A stretch of 64,000 nt of DNA from Aquimarina spinulae (lineage in GTDB: Bacteria > Bacteroidota > Bacteroidia > Flavobacteriales > Flavobacteriaceae). The stretch covers positions 2,221,501 to 2,285,500 of the forward strand of contig NZ_CALSBP010000002.1 in assembly GCF_943373825.1 (NCBI RefSeq), written 5' to 3'. Below the pieces are notes generated by a model that ran no database searches, was not told the DNA's origin, and worked only from the letters and a program-made list of their open reading frames with translations. Shown here piece by piece: positions 1 to 6,940 of the stretch; position 1 is the first letter of the stretch; every line of letters begins with the position of its first letter. The position numbers were made by a program, and so were the translations under genes.

Positions 1-1146
1 GCTGTAGGAACTATCAAAAGATTTGGTCTTGAAGGCTTTGCCAATATTAAAACAGAAACCCGCTTTATTGGGTTATTAAAAATAGGATACAAGTCTGCAT
101 TAAACAGTGTATTTTCTAACTCCAGTACCGGTACTATTGCACAATTATTTACCATCATCCTATTATGGAGTGGTTCTTTTTTTGTAATTCAAAAAGAAAT
201 TACTGCCGGAGAACTTATGGCTTTTTATGCGATTATAGGATATTTTACCAATCCTGTTGCCAGTTTAATCAGTGCTAATAAACAGATCCAAAATGCATTG
301 ATTGCAGCAGATCGTTTGTTTGAGATCATGGACCTGGAACGCGAAGAAGGGGAGCAGAAAATAAAACTCACAAAAGATAGCATTGGTGATATCAATTTCT
401 CTAGTGTAGGGTTTAGATATGGCTCCAGAGTAGAGGTTTTTAAAGATTTTAATCTTGAGATTCAGACAGGGAAAATCACAGCCATTATCGGGGAGAGTGG
501 TTCGGGAAAATCTACTCTGATGTCTTTACTACAAAATATCTACCCTATCCAGAAAGGACAAATATCTATAGGAAATCAGGATCTGAAACACATCGAGAAT
601 GGTAGTCTAAGAGATCTGGTAAGTGTGGTGCCACAAAAAATAGATCTATTTGCCGGTAATGTGATAGACAATATTGCAGTAGGAGAATTTGCTCCAGATA
701 TAGAGCGCATTATGGAAGTATGTAAAGCCATAGGTATTCTTGAATTTATAGAAAATCTGCCTAATAGCTTTGCTACATATCTGGGAGAAAACGGAGCTAC
801 CTTATCTGGAGGACAAAAACAACGTATTGCCATTGCCCGAGCATTATATAAAAATCCTGAAGTATTAGTCCTAGACGAAGCTACCTCATCACTGGATAGT
901 ACTTCTGAAAATTATATCCAGAAAGCAGTACAAAGTCTGCGCGATCAGGATAAAACCATCATCATTATTGCCCACCGATTAAGTACAGTGATTAATGCCG
1001 ATAAAATTGTAGTACTCGAAAAAGGGAAAGTAGTAGAAGAAGGAAATCATGAAGTATTATATGCCCGACAGGAAAAATACTATGAACTATGGCAAAAACA
1101 AATGCCAGTAGTAGATCATATCCCTAAAATAAATGCTGTTGCATAG
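1..1146 (+). CDS. Peptide ABC exporter, C-terminal part (gene starts before the window)
   Basis: The reading frame is open from base 1, so the 5' end of the gene is missing. The visible part covers the last transmembrane segments (for example LWSGSFFVI) and a complete nucleotide-binding domain. That domain has Walker A GESGSGKST, signature LSGGQKQR, Walker B VLVLDEATSSLD and the H-loop IIIIAHRLST. This is the architecture of fused exporters that move peptides or toxins out of the cell using ATP. Because GG-leader precursors follow it, it is probably a peptidase-containing (C39) bacteriocin-type exporter that cleaves after Gly-Gly. The peptidase domain would lie upstream of the window, so that point is inference. 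ABC exporter identity is certain; the substrate is inferred. Confidence 0.9.
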   Translation, partial: AVGTIKRFGLEGFANIKTETRFIGLLKIGYKSALNSVFSNSSTGTIAQLFTIILLWSGSFFVIQKEITAGELMAFYAIIGYFTNPVASLISANKQIQNALIAADRLFEIMDLEREEGEQKIKLTKDSIGDINFSSVGFRYGSRVEVFKDFNLEIQTGKITAIIGESGSGKSTLMSLLQNIYPIQKGQISIGNQDLKHIENGSLRDLVSVVPQKIDLFAGNVIDNIAVGEFAPDIERIMEVCKAIGILEFIENLPNSFATYLGENGATLSGGQKQRIAIARALYKNPEVLVLDEATSSLDSTSENYIQKAVQSLRDQDKTIIIIAHRLSTVINADKIVVLEKGKVVEEGNHEVLYARQEKYYELWQKQMPVVDHIPKINAVA

Positions 1147-1225
1147 CGAAGATGGTTCGGTAAAATTTAATTGATAATTATGTTTTTAAAATGCTAAAAA
1201 ACTTTTTAATCTAAAATACCTGGTT

Positions 1226-1558
1226 ATGAAAAAAATAGAGCGTCAAATTGAAGTCATAGAACGATTAAATCGGTTGATACGATTAGGAAAAACAGGAACC
1301 CCTGATCAATTATCCGAAAAATTGGAAATCTCAAAAGCATCTTTGTTTCAGATTCTTAGAGTAATGAAACAACTTAATGCTCCTATTGTATTTGATATCG
1401 CATTACAGAGCTATGTCTATGAAGAATCTGTAAACTTTACTTATGGTTTTTATACCCGTAAACTTTATGGAGAAGAAGTACTAGAAGTATCTTCTTATAG
1501 TGCTCAAAGTATTATGATGCAAGTAGATTTTAAATATCCAAGTCTAAGAATAGTATAA
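1226..1558 (+). CDS. Small helix-turn-helix protein, paralogue 1
   Basis: This 110-residue soluble protein has a predicted winged-helix type HTH at residues 8-45. It contains a TPDQLSEKLEISKASLFQIL stretch in which the second helix would read DNA. The C-terminal half (NAPI..D..LQSYVYEE) has no family I can name. It is clearly paralogous to the protein at 1838: both carry IERxxRLIRL, a central TGTP, NAPI and YVYEESV/FVYEESV. It follows the exporter by 79 bases and precedes the GG-peptide genes, so a local regulatory role is likely but inferred. No effector domain is visible. Function as a DNA-binding protein is fairly secure; the target is unknown. Confidence 0.7.
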   Translation: MKKIERQIEVIERLNRLIRLGKTGTPDQLSEKLEISKASLFQILRVMKQLNAPIVFDIALQSYVYEESVNFTYGFYTRKLYGEEVLEVSSYSAQSIMMQVDFKYPSLRIV

Positions 1559-1579
1559 TAACATTTAAAAAATAAACTC

Positions 1580-1762
1580 ATGGAAAATTATGATCCACAA
1601 AAAAACGAAAGCAACCTAACAGAGCACAAATTAGAAACCGATTTTTTACAACAAGAAATCAATGATCCAGAACTAAAACATGTGATATCTGATGTTATTT
1701 CCTACTCTGAAGAGTATGAAATCTATATAGATCATGATGATATGAACGATTGGATGTTGTAA
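1580..1762 (+). CDS. Small acidic hypothetical protein
   Basis: This 60-residue, strongly acidic protein starts with ATG 21 bases after the stop of the first HTH gene and is probably co-transcribed with it. It has no signal peptide, membrane segment, cysteine or GG-type leader. The C-terminus is rich in Asp and Tyr (YIDHDDMNDW). I do not recognise it. Its position between two paralogous HTH genes suggests an accessory or modulating role, but nothing in the sequence proves this. Confidence 0.5.
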   Translation: MENYDPQKNESNLTEHKLETDFLQQEINDPELKHVISDVISYSEEYEIYIDHDDMNDWML

Positions 1763-1837
1763 CAGGATTATAAATCGATTTACAACATGCAATCACATTA
1801 ATCATTAAGCTATTTATTAATCAAAAAACAAACATTT

Positions 1838-2152
1838 ATGAATATTATCATCAAGCAAATCGAAATGATCGAGAGAATTGACCGACTCATACGCCTACAA
1901 GCCACGGGAACTCCAGTAGAATTAGCATCGAGATTAGGGATCTCCAGAGCGCAAACCTATCGGATTATTGATATTATGAAAGAGCTAAATGCTCCTATCA
2001 CTTATGATTTTACAATACAGAGTTTTGTATATGAAGAAAGCGTAGGTTTTAAATTTGGGTTTTATACAAAAGAACTCGATGCCACAGAGGTTAGGTCTGT
2101 TAACGGAGGAAATTCTTTTAAAAGATTACAATGCCTGGCCGCTATCATATAA
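1838..2152 (+). CDS. Small helix-turn-helix protein, paralogue 2
   Basis: This is a second copy of the HTH family seen at 1226 (104 residues). The HTH lies around residues 10-45, with TPVELASRLGISRAQTYRII as its core. The conserved tail NAPITYDF.IQSFVYEESVGFKFGFYTKEL follows. The C-terminal 20 residues differ from paralogue 1 and end in a short hydrophobic stretch. The pair probably arose by duplication. The two are the only recognisable DNA-binding proteins near the palindromic promoters of the peptide genes, which makes them the leading candidates for binding those sites. That link is inference. Confidence 0.7.
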   Translation: MNIIIKQIEMIERIDRLIRLQATGTPVELASRLGISRAQTYRIIDIMKELNAPITYDFTIQSFVYEESVGFKFGFYTKELDATEVRSVNGGNSFKRLQCLAAII

Positions 2153-2360
2153 AATGAAATCTCACAGATACAACCATAGACAAAAGGATTTATATCATTT
2201 ATTTATAATACTTCCTATAATTTTAAATTGTTCAATATAGATAAACAGAAAAATCATGAAATCAATTCTATTACTAATTGTATATCATACTTATGTTTAA
2301 CGCAACTATATAAATACACAAACCTAAATTTGGAGAGTAAAATGAAAAAATCTTTTGAAT

Positions 2361-2394
2361 AAAAATCCTGGAAAATCAATTTTCCGGGATTTTT
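2361..2394 (+). terminator. Rho-independent terminator after the HTH genes
   Basis: A 15-bp stem (AAAAATCCTGGAAAA with its complement, one G-T pair) closes a 4-nt TCAA loop and runs into a T-rich tail. It lies about 210 bases after the second HTH gene and separates that unit from the first peptide promoter. Confidence 0.75.
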
Positions 2395-2424
2395 ATATTT
2401 CACCCTTTCGACTTTATCATTTTA

Positions 2425-2585
2425 ACGTGAATAATGGATAATAAAATTTCGTCAGTTTGAGTGCCAAATCTCTGATTTGGTGTATCGAAAACAAGAAAAT
2501 TTATTTCTAAAAAGTACTTCTCGACACTAAATTCTTACAGAATTTCACTCGAAGTGAGATATCTGCTATTATACATTATTCACGT
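2425..2585. repeat. Palindromic element of about 160 bp with terminal inverted repeats
   Basis: The ends ACGTGAATAATGGATAAT (2425-2442) and ATTATACATTATTCACGT (2568-2585) are inverted copies with about two mismatches in 18. Inside are further partly complementary blocks, GTCAGTTTGAGTG near the left arm and CACTCGAAGTGAG near the right arm, so the whole piece could fold into one long hairpin. It has no coding potential. It looks like a non-autonomous dispersed repeat or MITE-like element; I cannot count copies elsewhere. Confidence 0.6.
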
Positions 2586-2610
2586 CATTTTAATAAATTT
2601 TATAAGAGCA

Positions 2611-2644
2611 TCTCATAAAATGAGACCATCGCAAACTATCATTG
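2611..2644 (+). promoter_or_regulatory. Peptide promoter 1: palindromic operator plus -7 box
   Basis: The palindrome TCTCAT-AAA-ATGAGA (2611-2625) is followed by ten bases after TGAGAC and then by TATCATTG (2637-2644), a near match to the Bacteroidota -7 box TAnnTTTG. The palindrome occupies the place of the -33 element. The same layout and spacing occur at three other GG-peptide units in this window. Confidence 0.7.
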
Positions 2645-2716
2645 TAGTGTAAAAGAGATAGCGTAGCTGTCTTTACAGCTATAACAACAAAATCATTAAT
2701 CATTAAATCGTAAAAA

Positions 2717-2863
2717 ATGAAAAATTTAAGTAACAAAGAGGCATTAGAAACCAATGGAGGATCAGCATTTCCTATTCCTAGTTGGTTACAACCTTTAGCA
2801 GATTATTTCTTTGGTGTACCAAAAGAAGAAAAGGAAAACTACACAAATTCAAATAATCACTAA
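2717..2863 (+). CDS. GG-leader precursor peptide 1, short leader
   Basis: This 48-residue peptide begins MKNLSNKEALETNGG, which matches the leaders of the other precursors here but is about eight residues shorter. Its leader fits the conserved leader of the peptide at 3477 with the middle segment deleted. The predicted core after Gly-Gly has 33 residues, starts SAFPIPSW and is rich in aromatic residues, then polar at the end. It has no Cys. A 36-base stretch spanning its start is identical to the one at the start of the 3477 gene, which fixes the ATG. It is probably exported and cleaved by the upstream ABC transporter. Activity is unknown, and the shortened leader may weaken processing. Confidence 0.65.
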   Translation: MKNLSNKEALETNGGSAFPIPSWLQPLADYFFGVPKEEKENYTNSNNH

Positions 2864-3312
2864 TTATAAAAAAATGAAAAAATTTTATTGATATCTGCTA
2901 CTACACGTAAAATCATTTGCGAAGTTATCCCTGGTTTTTTTTAATATTCCAGCTACTTCGTTTACCCTATCATAATCATCGATAGTAAAAAAGAAAAGAT
3001 CAAAAGAATTAGATCGTAAAAAAACGAACCATTTGGATTGATAACACATCAGTGTTTGCATTGTAAAAAAAGAGTCTTGTAGTAACAAGACTCTTTTTTG
3101 CTTTATGCCAAACAATAAATACTCTTTTTTCCTGAAAAAGTATTAAGAAATTATAGTATGTGTATTTCTGAAAACATCTTAATAACTATAGCCTGCTATC
3201 CTGAAAATAAATACTAGATCAGACTCTAAGAAACACGAATAGTAAGGTGCTTAATAGGTTTCGAACATGTCTTAATTAAAAATAATCATGAAAAAATGAA
3301 AAAAAAATATCA
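2864..3312. other. Non-coding stretch between peptide units 1 and 2
   Basis: It holds a terminator (3065-3099) but no GG peptide or convincing gene. A minus-strand frame of 76 codons at 2885-3115 reads through the terminator and was not accepted. AT content is very high. Confidence 0.5.
3065..3099 (+). terminator. Rho-independent terminator
   Basis: A perfect stem of about 14 bp (AAAAAAGAGTCTTG and its complement) with a six-base loop ends in TTTTTT. It lies about 200 bases after peptide 1 and closes that transcription unit before promoter 2. Confidence 0.8.
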
Positions 3313-3347
3313 GTCTCACAAGATGAGACAGCCCCACAGTATCATTG
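3313..3347 (+). promoter_or_regulatory. Peptide promoter 2: palindromic operator plus -7 box
   Basis: GTCTCACAAGATGAGAC (3313-3329) is a 6+5+6 palindrome. Ten bases later TATCATTG (3340-3347) forms the -7-like box. Spacing is identical to promoters 1, 3 and 4. It drives the unit beginning with the peptide at 3477, leaving a 5' leader of about 120 bases. Confidence 0.75.
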
Positions 3348-3476
3348 TATTGTGAAAGGGAAACAACAAAACTTTTCACGACTGTTGCAACAACAAAAAA
3401 CAGTTTACATATCAATTTGACGGAATAGATAGTGTAAGCATAAATTAAAAAAACATTAATCATTAAATCGTAAAAA

Positions 3477-3662
3477 ATGAAAAATTTAAACAACTTAGAA
3501 TTTCAAGAATTATCACAACAAGAGGCAATAGAAATCAATGGTGGATGCCCTTGGTGTCTTGCTGCTGGAGTTGCAATAGTAGGTGCATTCGTAGTAGGAG
3601 CAGCTGTAGGATTAGCTGTAGGTATAAGCAAAGGTATCAGAGAAGAGCTTGATAAAAAATAA
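3477..3662 (+). CDS. GG-leader precursor peptide 2, glycine-zipper core
   Basis: The 23-residue leader MKNLNNLEFQELSQQEAIEI ends in NGG, the classic double-glycine export and cleavage signal. The 38-residue core starts CPWC (a CxxC pair) and is then hydrophobic, with glycines every four residues (GAAVGLAVGISKG), ending in a charged tail. This pattern suits a membrane-inserting bacteriocin-like helix. It is followed 21 bases later by a second GG peptide with the same glycine spacing, so the two may act as a pair. The CxxC could be a substrate for the VKOR/thioredoxin protein encoded downstream. Antibacterial activity is inference. Confidence 0.8.
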   Translation: MKNLNNLEFQELSQQEAIEINGGCPWCLAAGVAIVGAFVVGAAVGLAVGISKGIREELDKK

Positions 3663-3683
3663 TAATTTATAAATAATATAATC

Positions 3684-3890
3684 ATGAATACATTAAAATT
3701 AGAAAACGTAAACGTTCAAGAGTTAACTGTTTTAGAAACACAAAAAATTGATGGAGGAACTGTAGTGCCTTATGGTCCTATTGTAACCGCTATTACAGCA
3801 GCAGCAGCAGGTGGATACCTTGCAGGAAAAGAAATTGGTGAAGAAATAGGTCACTGGATTGGAAAAGCAATCAAATATTTCTCTGAATAA
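3684..3890 (+). CDS. GG-leader precursor peptide 3, glycine-zipper core
   Basis: This 68-residue precursor has a 25-residue leader ending KIDGG. The 43-residue core begins with a neutral, Ala-rich helix (ITAAAAGGYL). It continues as GKEIGEEIGHWIGKAI, with Gly at every fourth position and acidic residues between. GxxxG repeats are typical of two-peptide (class IIb) bacteriocins, where they mediate helix-helix contact. It sits 21 bases after peptide 2 and has no Cys. Leader and start are secure; pairing with peptide 2 is inference. Confidence 0.8.
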   Translation: MNTLKLENVNVQELTVLETQKIDGGTVVPYGPIVTAITAAAAGGYLAGKEIGEEIGHWIGKAIKYFSE

Positions 3891-3913
3891 GAAATCAACT
3901 TTTTGAAAGCTAA

Positions 3914-3951
3914 ATTATTTCCACACATAAATTATTTTGTGTGGGAATAAT
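3914..3951 (+). terminator. Hairpin after the peptide 2-3 pair
   Basis: CCACACA (3921-3927) pairs with TGTGTGG (3938-3944), and flanking ATTATTT/GAATAAT bases extend the stem. The tail is only weakly T-rich, so this may attenuate or protect the mRNA end and not fully stop transcription before the downstream small genes. Confidence 0.45.
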
Positions 3952-4004
3952 TTGCTTCATAATACCAAAAAAGAAGTTTGTAATACTAAAATTTTATAAT
4001 TGAT

Positions 4005-4157
4005 ATGAAATCTAAAGTAATAACAAAATTTAAAACAATGCTTATATATATCATCATCATCATTGCATTTTTAGGTTTCTTAGGAGGCTTAAAATTAGGA
4101 AAAAAACTTGGCAATAAAGTAGGTAAAACAATTGCTATAGAGTATTTAAATAAATAA
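4005..4157 (+). CDS. Small single-pass membrane peptide with cationic glycine zipper
   Basis: This 50-residue peptide has a charged N-terminus, one membrane helix at about residues 12-28 (MLIYIIIIIAFLGFLGG) and then GLKLGKKLGNKVGKTI, with Gly at every fourth place and many Lys. There is no GG-type leader. The glycine spacing matches the cores of peptides 2 and 3, but the charge is positive where peptide 3 is negative. It may be an immunity peptide that pairs with these cores in the membrane, or a leaderless third partner. Both ideas are inference. The next gene starts 17 bases downstream. Confidence 0.6.
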   Translation: MKSKVITKFKTMLIYIIIIIAFLGFLGGLKLGKKLGNKVGKTIAIEYLNK

Positions 4158-4174
4158 TTTTTAAACTGAATATT

Positions 4175-4738
4175 ATGGAATCAAAAGTATTAATACATAT
4201 CACAAAAGAAATAGAAACAGTAGAAGACACAATACAGATAGAAGAATTTATTACTGATTTATTTGTGTATACCAAGCAAAAAGATAATGATGTTTTCTAT
4301 AGGAAAGATGAGGATAAAATGTACACTGTAAATGAGATATCAAAAAATGTAACTTATATTTCACTAGATGAAAGGCAACAACAAATTGATCAATTTAGGA
4401 AGCTATTTTCTCAAATAGATATTCGTAAAAAAGAAGAAAAAGAAAGTAGAAAAATTTTTATTGAAGGTAAAGGCAATATGGTTGTACTATCTGGAGAGGT
4501 AAAAATATCTAAATTTCCCGACATTGAAAATACTGCAAACCTAGGAGCATACAAATTACTAAACAAATCAGCACTGGTAGATATTGATATAGAAAATAAC
4601 GAAATCACTGATTATGCAGATATTAATGTTAATATTCAAGGAAAAAGAATAAAAAGTAAAACTGTGATAAAAAACATCGAGGTTTTAACCACCGATATTA
4701 ATCGATATGATTATTTACTTAATTATTCGGTAAACTAA
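4175..4738 (+). CDS. Uncharacterised soluble protein in the peptide unit
   Basis: This 187-residue protein has no signal peptide or membrane segment. The first 70 residues look alpha/beta, residues 70-95 are a charged helix (RKLFSQIDIRKKEEKE), and the C-terminal half is rich in beta-strand-like segments (NMVVLSGEVKISKF, DINVNIQGKRIKSKTVI). I do not recognise a family. It follows the small membrane peptide by 17 bases and so probably belongs to the same transcript as peptides 2 and 3. Producer immunity, regulation or peptide binding are all possible, and the sequence does not decide between them. Confidence 0.6.
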   Translation: MESKVLIHITKEIETVEDTIQIEEFITDLFVYTKQKDNDVFYRKDEDKMYTVNEISKNVTYISLDERQQQIDQFRKLFSQIDIRKKEEKESRKIFIEGKGNMVVLSGEVKISKFPDIENTANLGAYKLLNKSALVDIDIENNEITDYADINVNIQGKRIKSKTVIKNIEVLTTDINRYDYLLNYSVN

Positions 4739-4887
4739 CTCCCTAATCTTCTATGTGTATAGAAATCTATCTAAAAGAATCTTTGTGATTTTCGGATAAT
4801 CTTATGAATCCTATGGTCGTTCGATCGTTCGGCTATCTGAAAATGCATTGCATTCACTCTATTGTATAACCGAAAAAACATTTTATT

Positions 4888-6423
4888 TTGGACCAAACGG
4901 TATTAAAAGTTCTTTTGCAACTTAAAAGAGAACTCTCGCTAGAAATTTCTAGTGAGAAATTAGAATCACTTTTGCTTAGTCATCAGGATTATCCCAGTAT
5001 CTTTTCTTTTTCTGATACATTAAAAAAAATAGGTGTCGAAAATAAGGCAGGGAGAATCTCATCGGATCAATTACAGCAATTATCTCCTATTTTTCTAGCG
5101 TATTCTATAGAAGATGGCCTGGTAATCGTTACTAAAATTTCAAGTACCGAAATAAACTACTATAGTGGTAATAGTAATACCCTTATTGTAGAAAGTTTCG
5201 AGGGTTTCTTACAGAAATGGAATGGTATTGTACTTTTGATTGATACCGATGCTATTGTTGAGATGTCTAACGAAGATTTGACTCGTGAAAAACTAAAAAG
5301 AACGAAGCATTTTGGAGCTTTGTCTTTATTAGTTATTCTTATCACCTTATCGATAAAAAGTTATCATGGAGTATTTAATCTGTTTTTACTCACAAAATTA
5401 GCAGGAACTCTTATTAGTCTACTAATAGTATATACCGAGGTTAGCATCATACATAAATCTAAATTTTGTAAATCTAACGATCATATAAACTGCGAGGGTG
5501 TCTTAAATTCTGGGGCTTCCAAAATTTTTTCCTGGCTTTCTATGTCAGATTTAGGGTTATTATACTTTTCAGGAAGCTTTATAGCAGTTTGCATTGCCTC
5601 TATGACCTCTAATTTCAAGAGTGTTACTTTTTTGATAAGTATACTTTCCTTTTTTGCATTTCCATATATATTTTTCTCTATTTACTATCAATATAAAATA
5701 GTCAAGAAATGGTGCATGCTGTGCCTGGCAATCCAAGGGATATTTTTTATAGAAACCTTACTTTCTTCATATTTTCTTTTTAACAATAACTTCGAATCAT
5801 CTATACAGGGGTTTCTCATACCTGGTATTTCTTTTTCACTCATCATCATTATATGGTCTTATCTGAAAAACCCTGTATATAAATATTTTCAATTTAAAGA
5901 AAGTATGTACAAATATGCAAGGCTAAAAAACAATCCCGAAGTTTTTACACTGCTACAAGAGAAAGAAAACCTTCTTAATACTTCTTTTACTGAAAATCAT
6001 ATCGTATTCGAAAATTCTAAGGATATTGATAAAAGAGCAGCTTTGGTCATAAATCCTTATTGTCATCTTTGCGCAAAGGAGTTCCAAAAAATCCTTGAAA
6101 TCAATAAAACTTCTGAAGGTATCAATTTCTCGTTGATTTTTTCTGATACAGACAGCAATGAAATCTCACAATTTCTTATTGAACTGTATTATAAAATGAC
6201 AAAATCAGAATTCTTATCCGTATTAAGTAAGTGGTTTGAACACAAGAATCTAAATACGCTAAAAGAAAAGTACGCTATAGAAATATCTGAAAAATCAAGA
6301 GCAACCTATGCCCAACACAAAAAATGGTGTACTCAGAATAATATTCTGCAAACTCCGCTTACTATTTTTAATAATAGAAAATTATCAAATCACTATACTA
6401 TAGAAGACCTTATCACATTCTAA
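4888..6423 (+). CDS. C39-like / VKOR / thioredoxin fusion, probable disulfide-forming protein
   Basis: This protein has 511 residues. Residues 1-130 resemble a peptidase-C39-like domain (SHQDYPSIFSFSDTLKKIGVE) without a visible catalytic Cys. Residues about 140-345 hold several membrane helices of a vitamin-K-epoxide-reductase-like core, with the loop pair C194/C202 and the active pair C276-ML-C279. Residues about 375-511 are thioredoxin-like, with C392-HL-C395 and a cis-Pro region QTPLTIF. Such fusions are known to oxidise thiols outside the membrane, and in bacteriocin loci they may mature Cys-containing peptides. The start is TTG, because the C39-like domain needs these residues and no upstream ATG exists in frame. 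Peptides 2 and 5 nearby carry Cys pairs that could be substrates (inference). Confidence 0.85.
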   Translation: MDQTVLKVLLQLKRELSLEISSEKLESLLLSHQDYPSIFSFSDTLKKIGVENKAGRISSDQLQQLSPIFLAYSIEDGLVIVTKISSTEINYYSGNSNTLIVESFEGFLQKWNGIVLLIDTDAIVEMSNEDLTREKLKRTKHFGALSLLVILITLSIKSYHGVFNLFLLTKLAGTLISLLIVYTEVSIIHKSKFCKSNDHINCEGVLNSGASKIFSWLSMSDLGLLYFSGSFIAVCIASMTSNFKSVTFLISILSFFAFPYIFFSIYYQYKIVKKWCMLCLAIQGIFFIETLLSSYFLFNNNFESSIQGFLIPGISFSLIIIIWSYLKNPVYKYFQFKESMYKYARLKNNPEVFTLLQEKENLLNTSFTENHIVFENSKDIDKRAALVINPYCHLCAKEFQKILEINKTSEGINFSLIFSDTDSNEISQFLIELYYKMTKSEFLSVLSKWFEHKNLNTLKEKYAIEISEKSRATYAQHKKWCTQNNILQTPLTIFNNRKLSNHYTIEDLITF

Positions 6424-6461
6424 TTGTATTTTCTATACTTTTTTTTAGAAAAAAATGTAGC

Positions 6462-6496
6462 GTCTCATAAGATGAGACATTCACCTCTTATCATTG
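6462..6496 (+). promoter_or_regulatory. Peptide promoter 3: palindromic operator plus -7 box
   Basis: GTCTCATAAGATGAGAC (6462-6478) is followed by exactly ten bases and TATCATTG (6489-6496). It drives the run of four peptide genes starting at 6563 and lies directly behind the VKOR fusion gene. Confidence 0.75.
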
Positions 6497-6562
6497 TACT
6501 ATCAAAAGGAAGTGAAAAGACTTATTACCATAAAACAACTATTAATCATAAAAACGTAAAAA

Positions 6563-6718
6563 ATGAAAAATTTAGAAAAACTTGGAGTTCAATCGTTAAG
6601 TACCACTGAAACCAGAGAAATACAGGGAGGTATTTTTCCTCCAGGATTTTACACAAGTTTAATAACTGAGGCTGTTATCTTGATACATAACGTAAAAAAA
6701 GTAATCAAACAATTATAA
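6563..6718 (+). CDS. GG-leader precursor peptide 4
   Basis: This is a 51-residue precursor. The leader MKNLEKLGVQSLSTTETREI ends in QGG (23 residues). The 28-residue core IFPPGFYTSLITEAVILI continues into HNVKKVIKQL, making an amphipathic, cationic helix without Cys. The start is fixed by the shared CGTAAAAAATGAAAAATTTA context also present at peptides 1 and 2. It is the first gene after promoter 3 and lies 22 bases before peptide 5, whose core is anionic. Secretion through the local exporter is likely; activity is unknown. Confidence 0.75.
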   Translation: MKNLEKLGVQSLSTTETREIQGGIFPPGFYTSLITEAVILIHNVKKVIKQL

Positions 6719-6740
6719 CAAATTACAAAAATTAAGCATC

Positions 6741-6896
6741 ATGAAAAATCAAGTTATACCCCAGTACACATTATTATCAGCAAAAGAAATTACGACCATC
6801 AATGGTGGTTGCGGAGGAGAGGACATTGAGTGTCCAGAATTAGAGCTAATACAAGAAGTGTTAGACAATTTAAAACATCTGCTAGCAGTGCTCTAA
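6741..6896 (+). CDS. GG-leader precursor peptide 5, acidic with Cys pair
   Basis: This 51-residue precursor has a 23-residue leader ending TTINGG. The 28-residue core CGGEDIECPELELIQEVLDN plus KHLLAVL is acidic and probably helical after Pro, with two cysteines six residues apart at its start. A disulfide ring there could be formed by the VKOR-thioredoxin protein encoded just upstream. Peptide 4 upstream is similar in size but cationic, so a complementary pair is possible. Leader and start are clear; disulfide and pairing are inference. Confidence 0.75.
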   Translation: MKNQVIPQYTLLSAKEITTINGGCGGEDIECPELELIQEVLDNLKHLLAVL

Positions 6897-6940
6897 ACAC
6901 TTTAGTATCATTAATAATCATCAATCTTAAAACAAAAATC

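Noticed and set aside
2885..3115. Minus-strand frame of 76 codons
   Set aside because: It spans a strong terminator hairpin, has low-complexity Phe/Leu-rich content and matches no family.
6424..6609. 61-codon frame across promoter 3 and the start of peptide 4
   Set aside because: It runs through the palindromic promoter in another frame than the convincing GG peptide.
6830..6940. Upstream extension of peptide 6 to a 93-residue protein
   Set aside because: The extra 37 residues overlap the end of peptide 5, have no leader features, and the ATG at 6941 restores the conserved MKNL...NGG leader.
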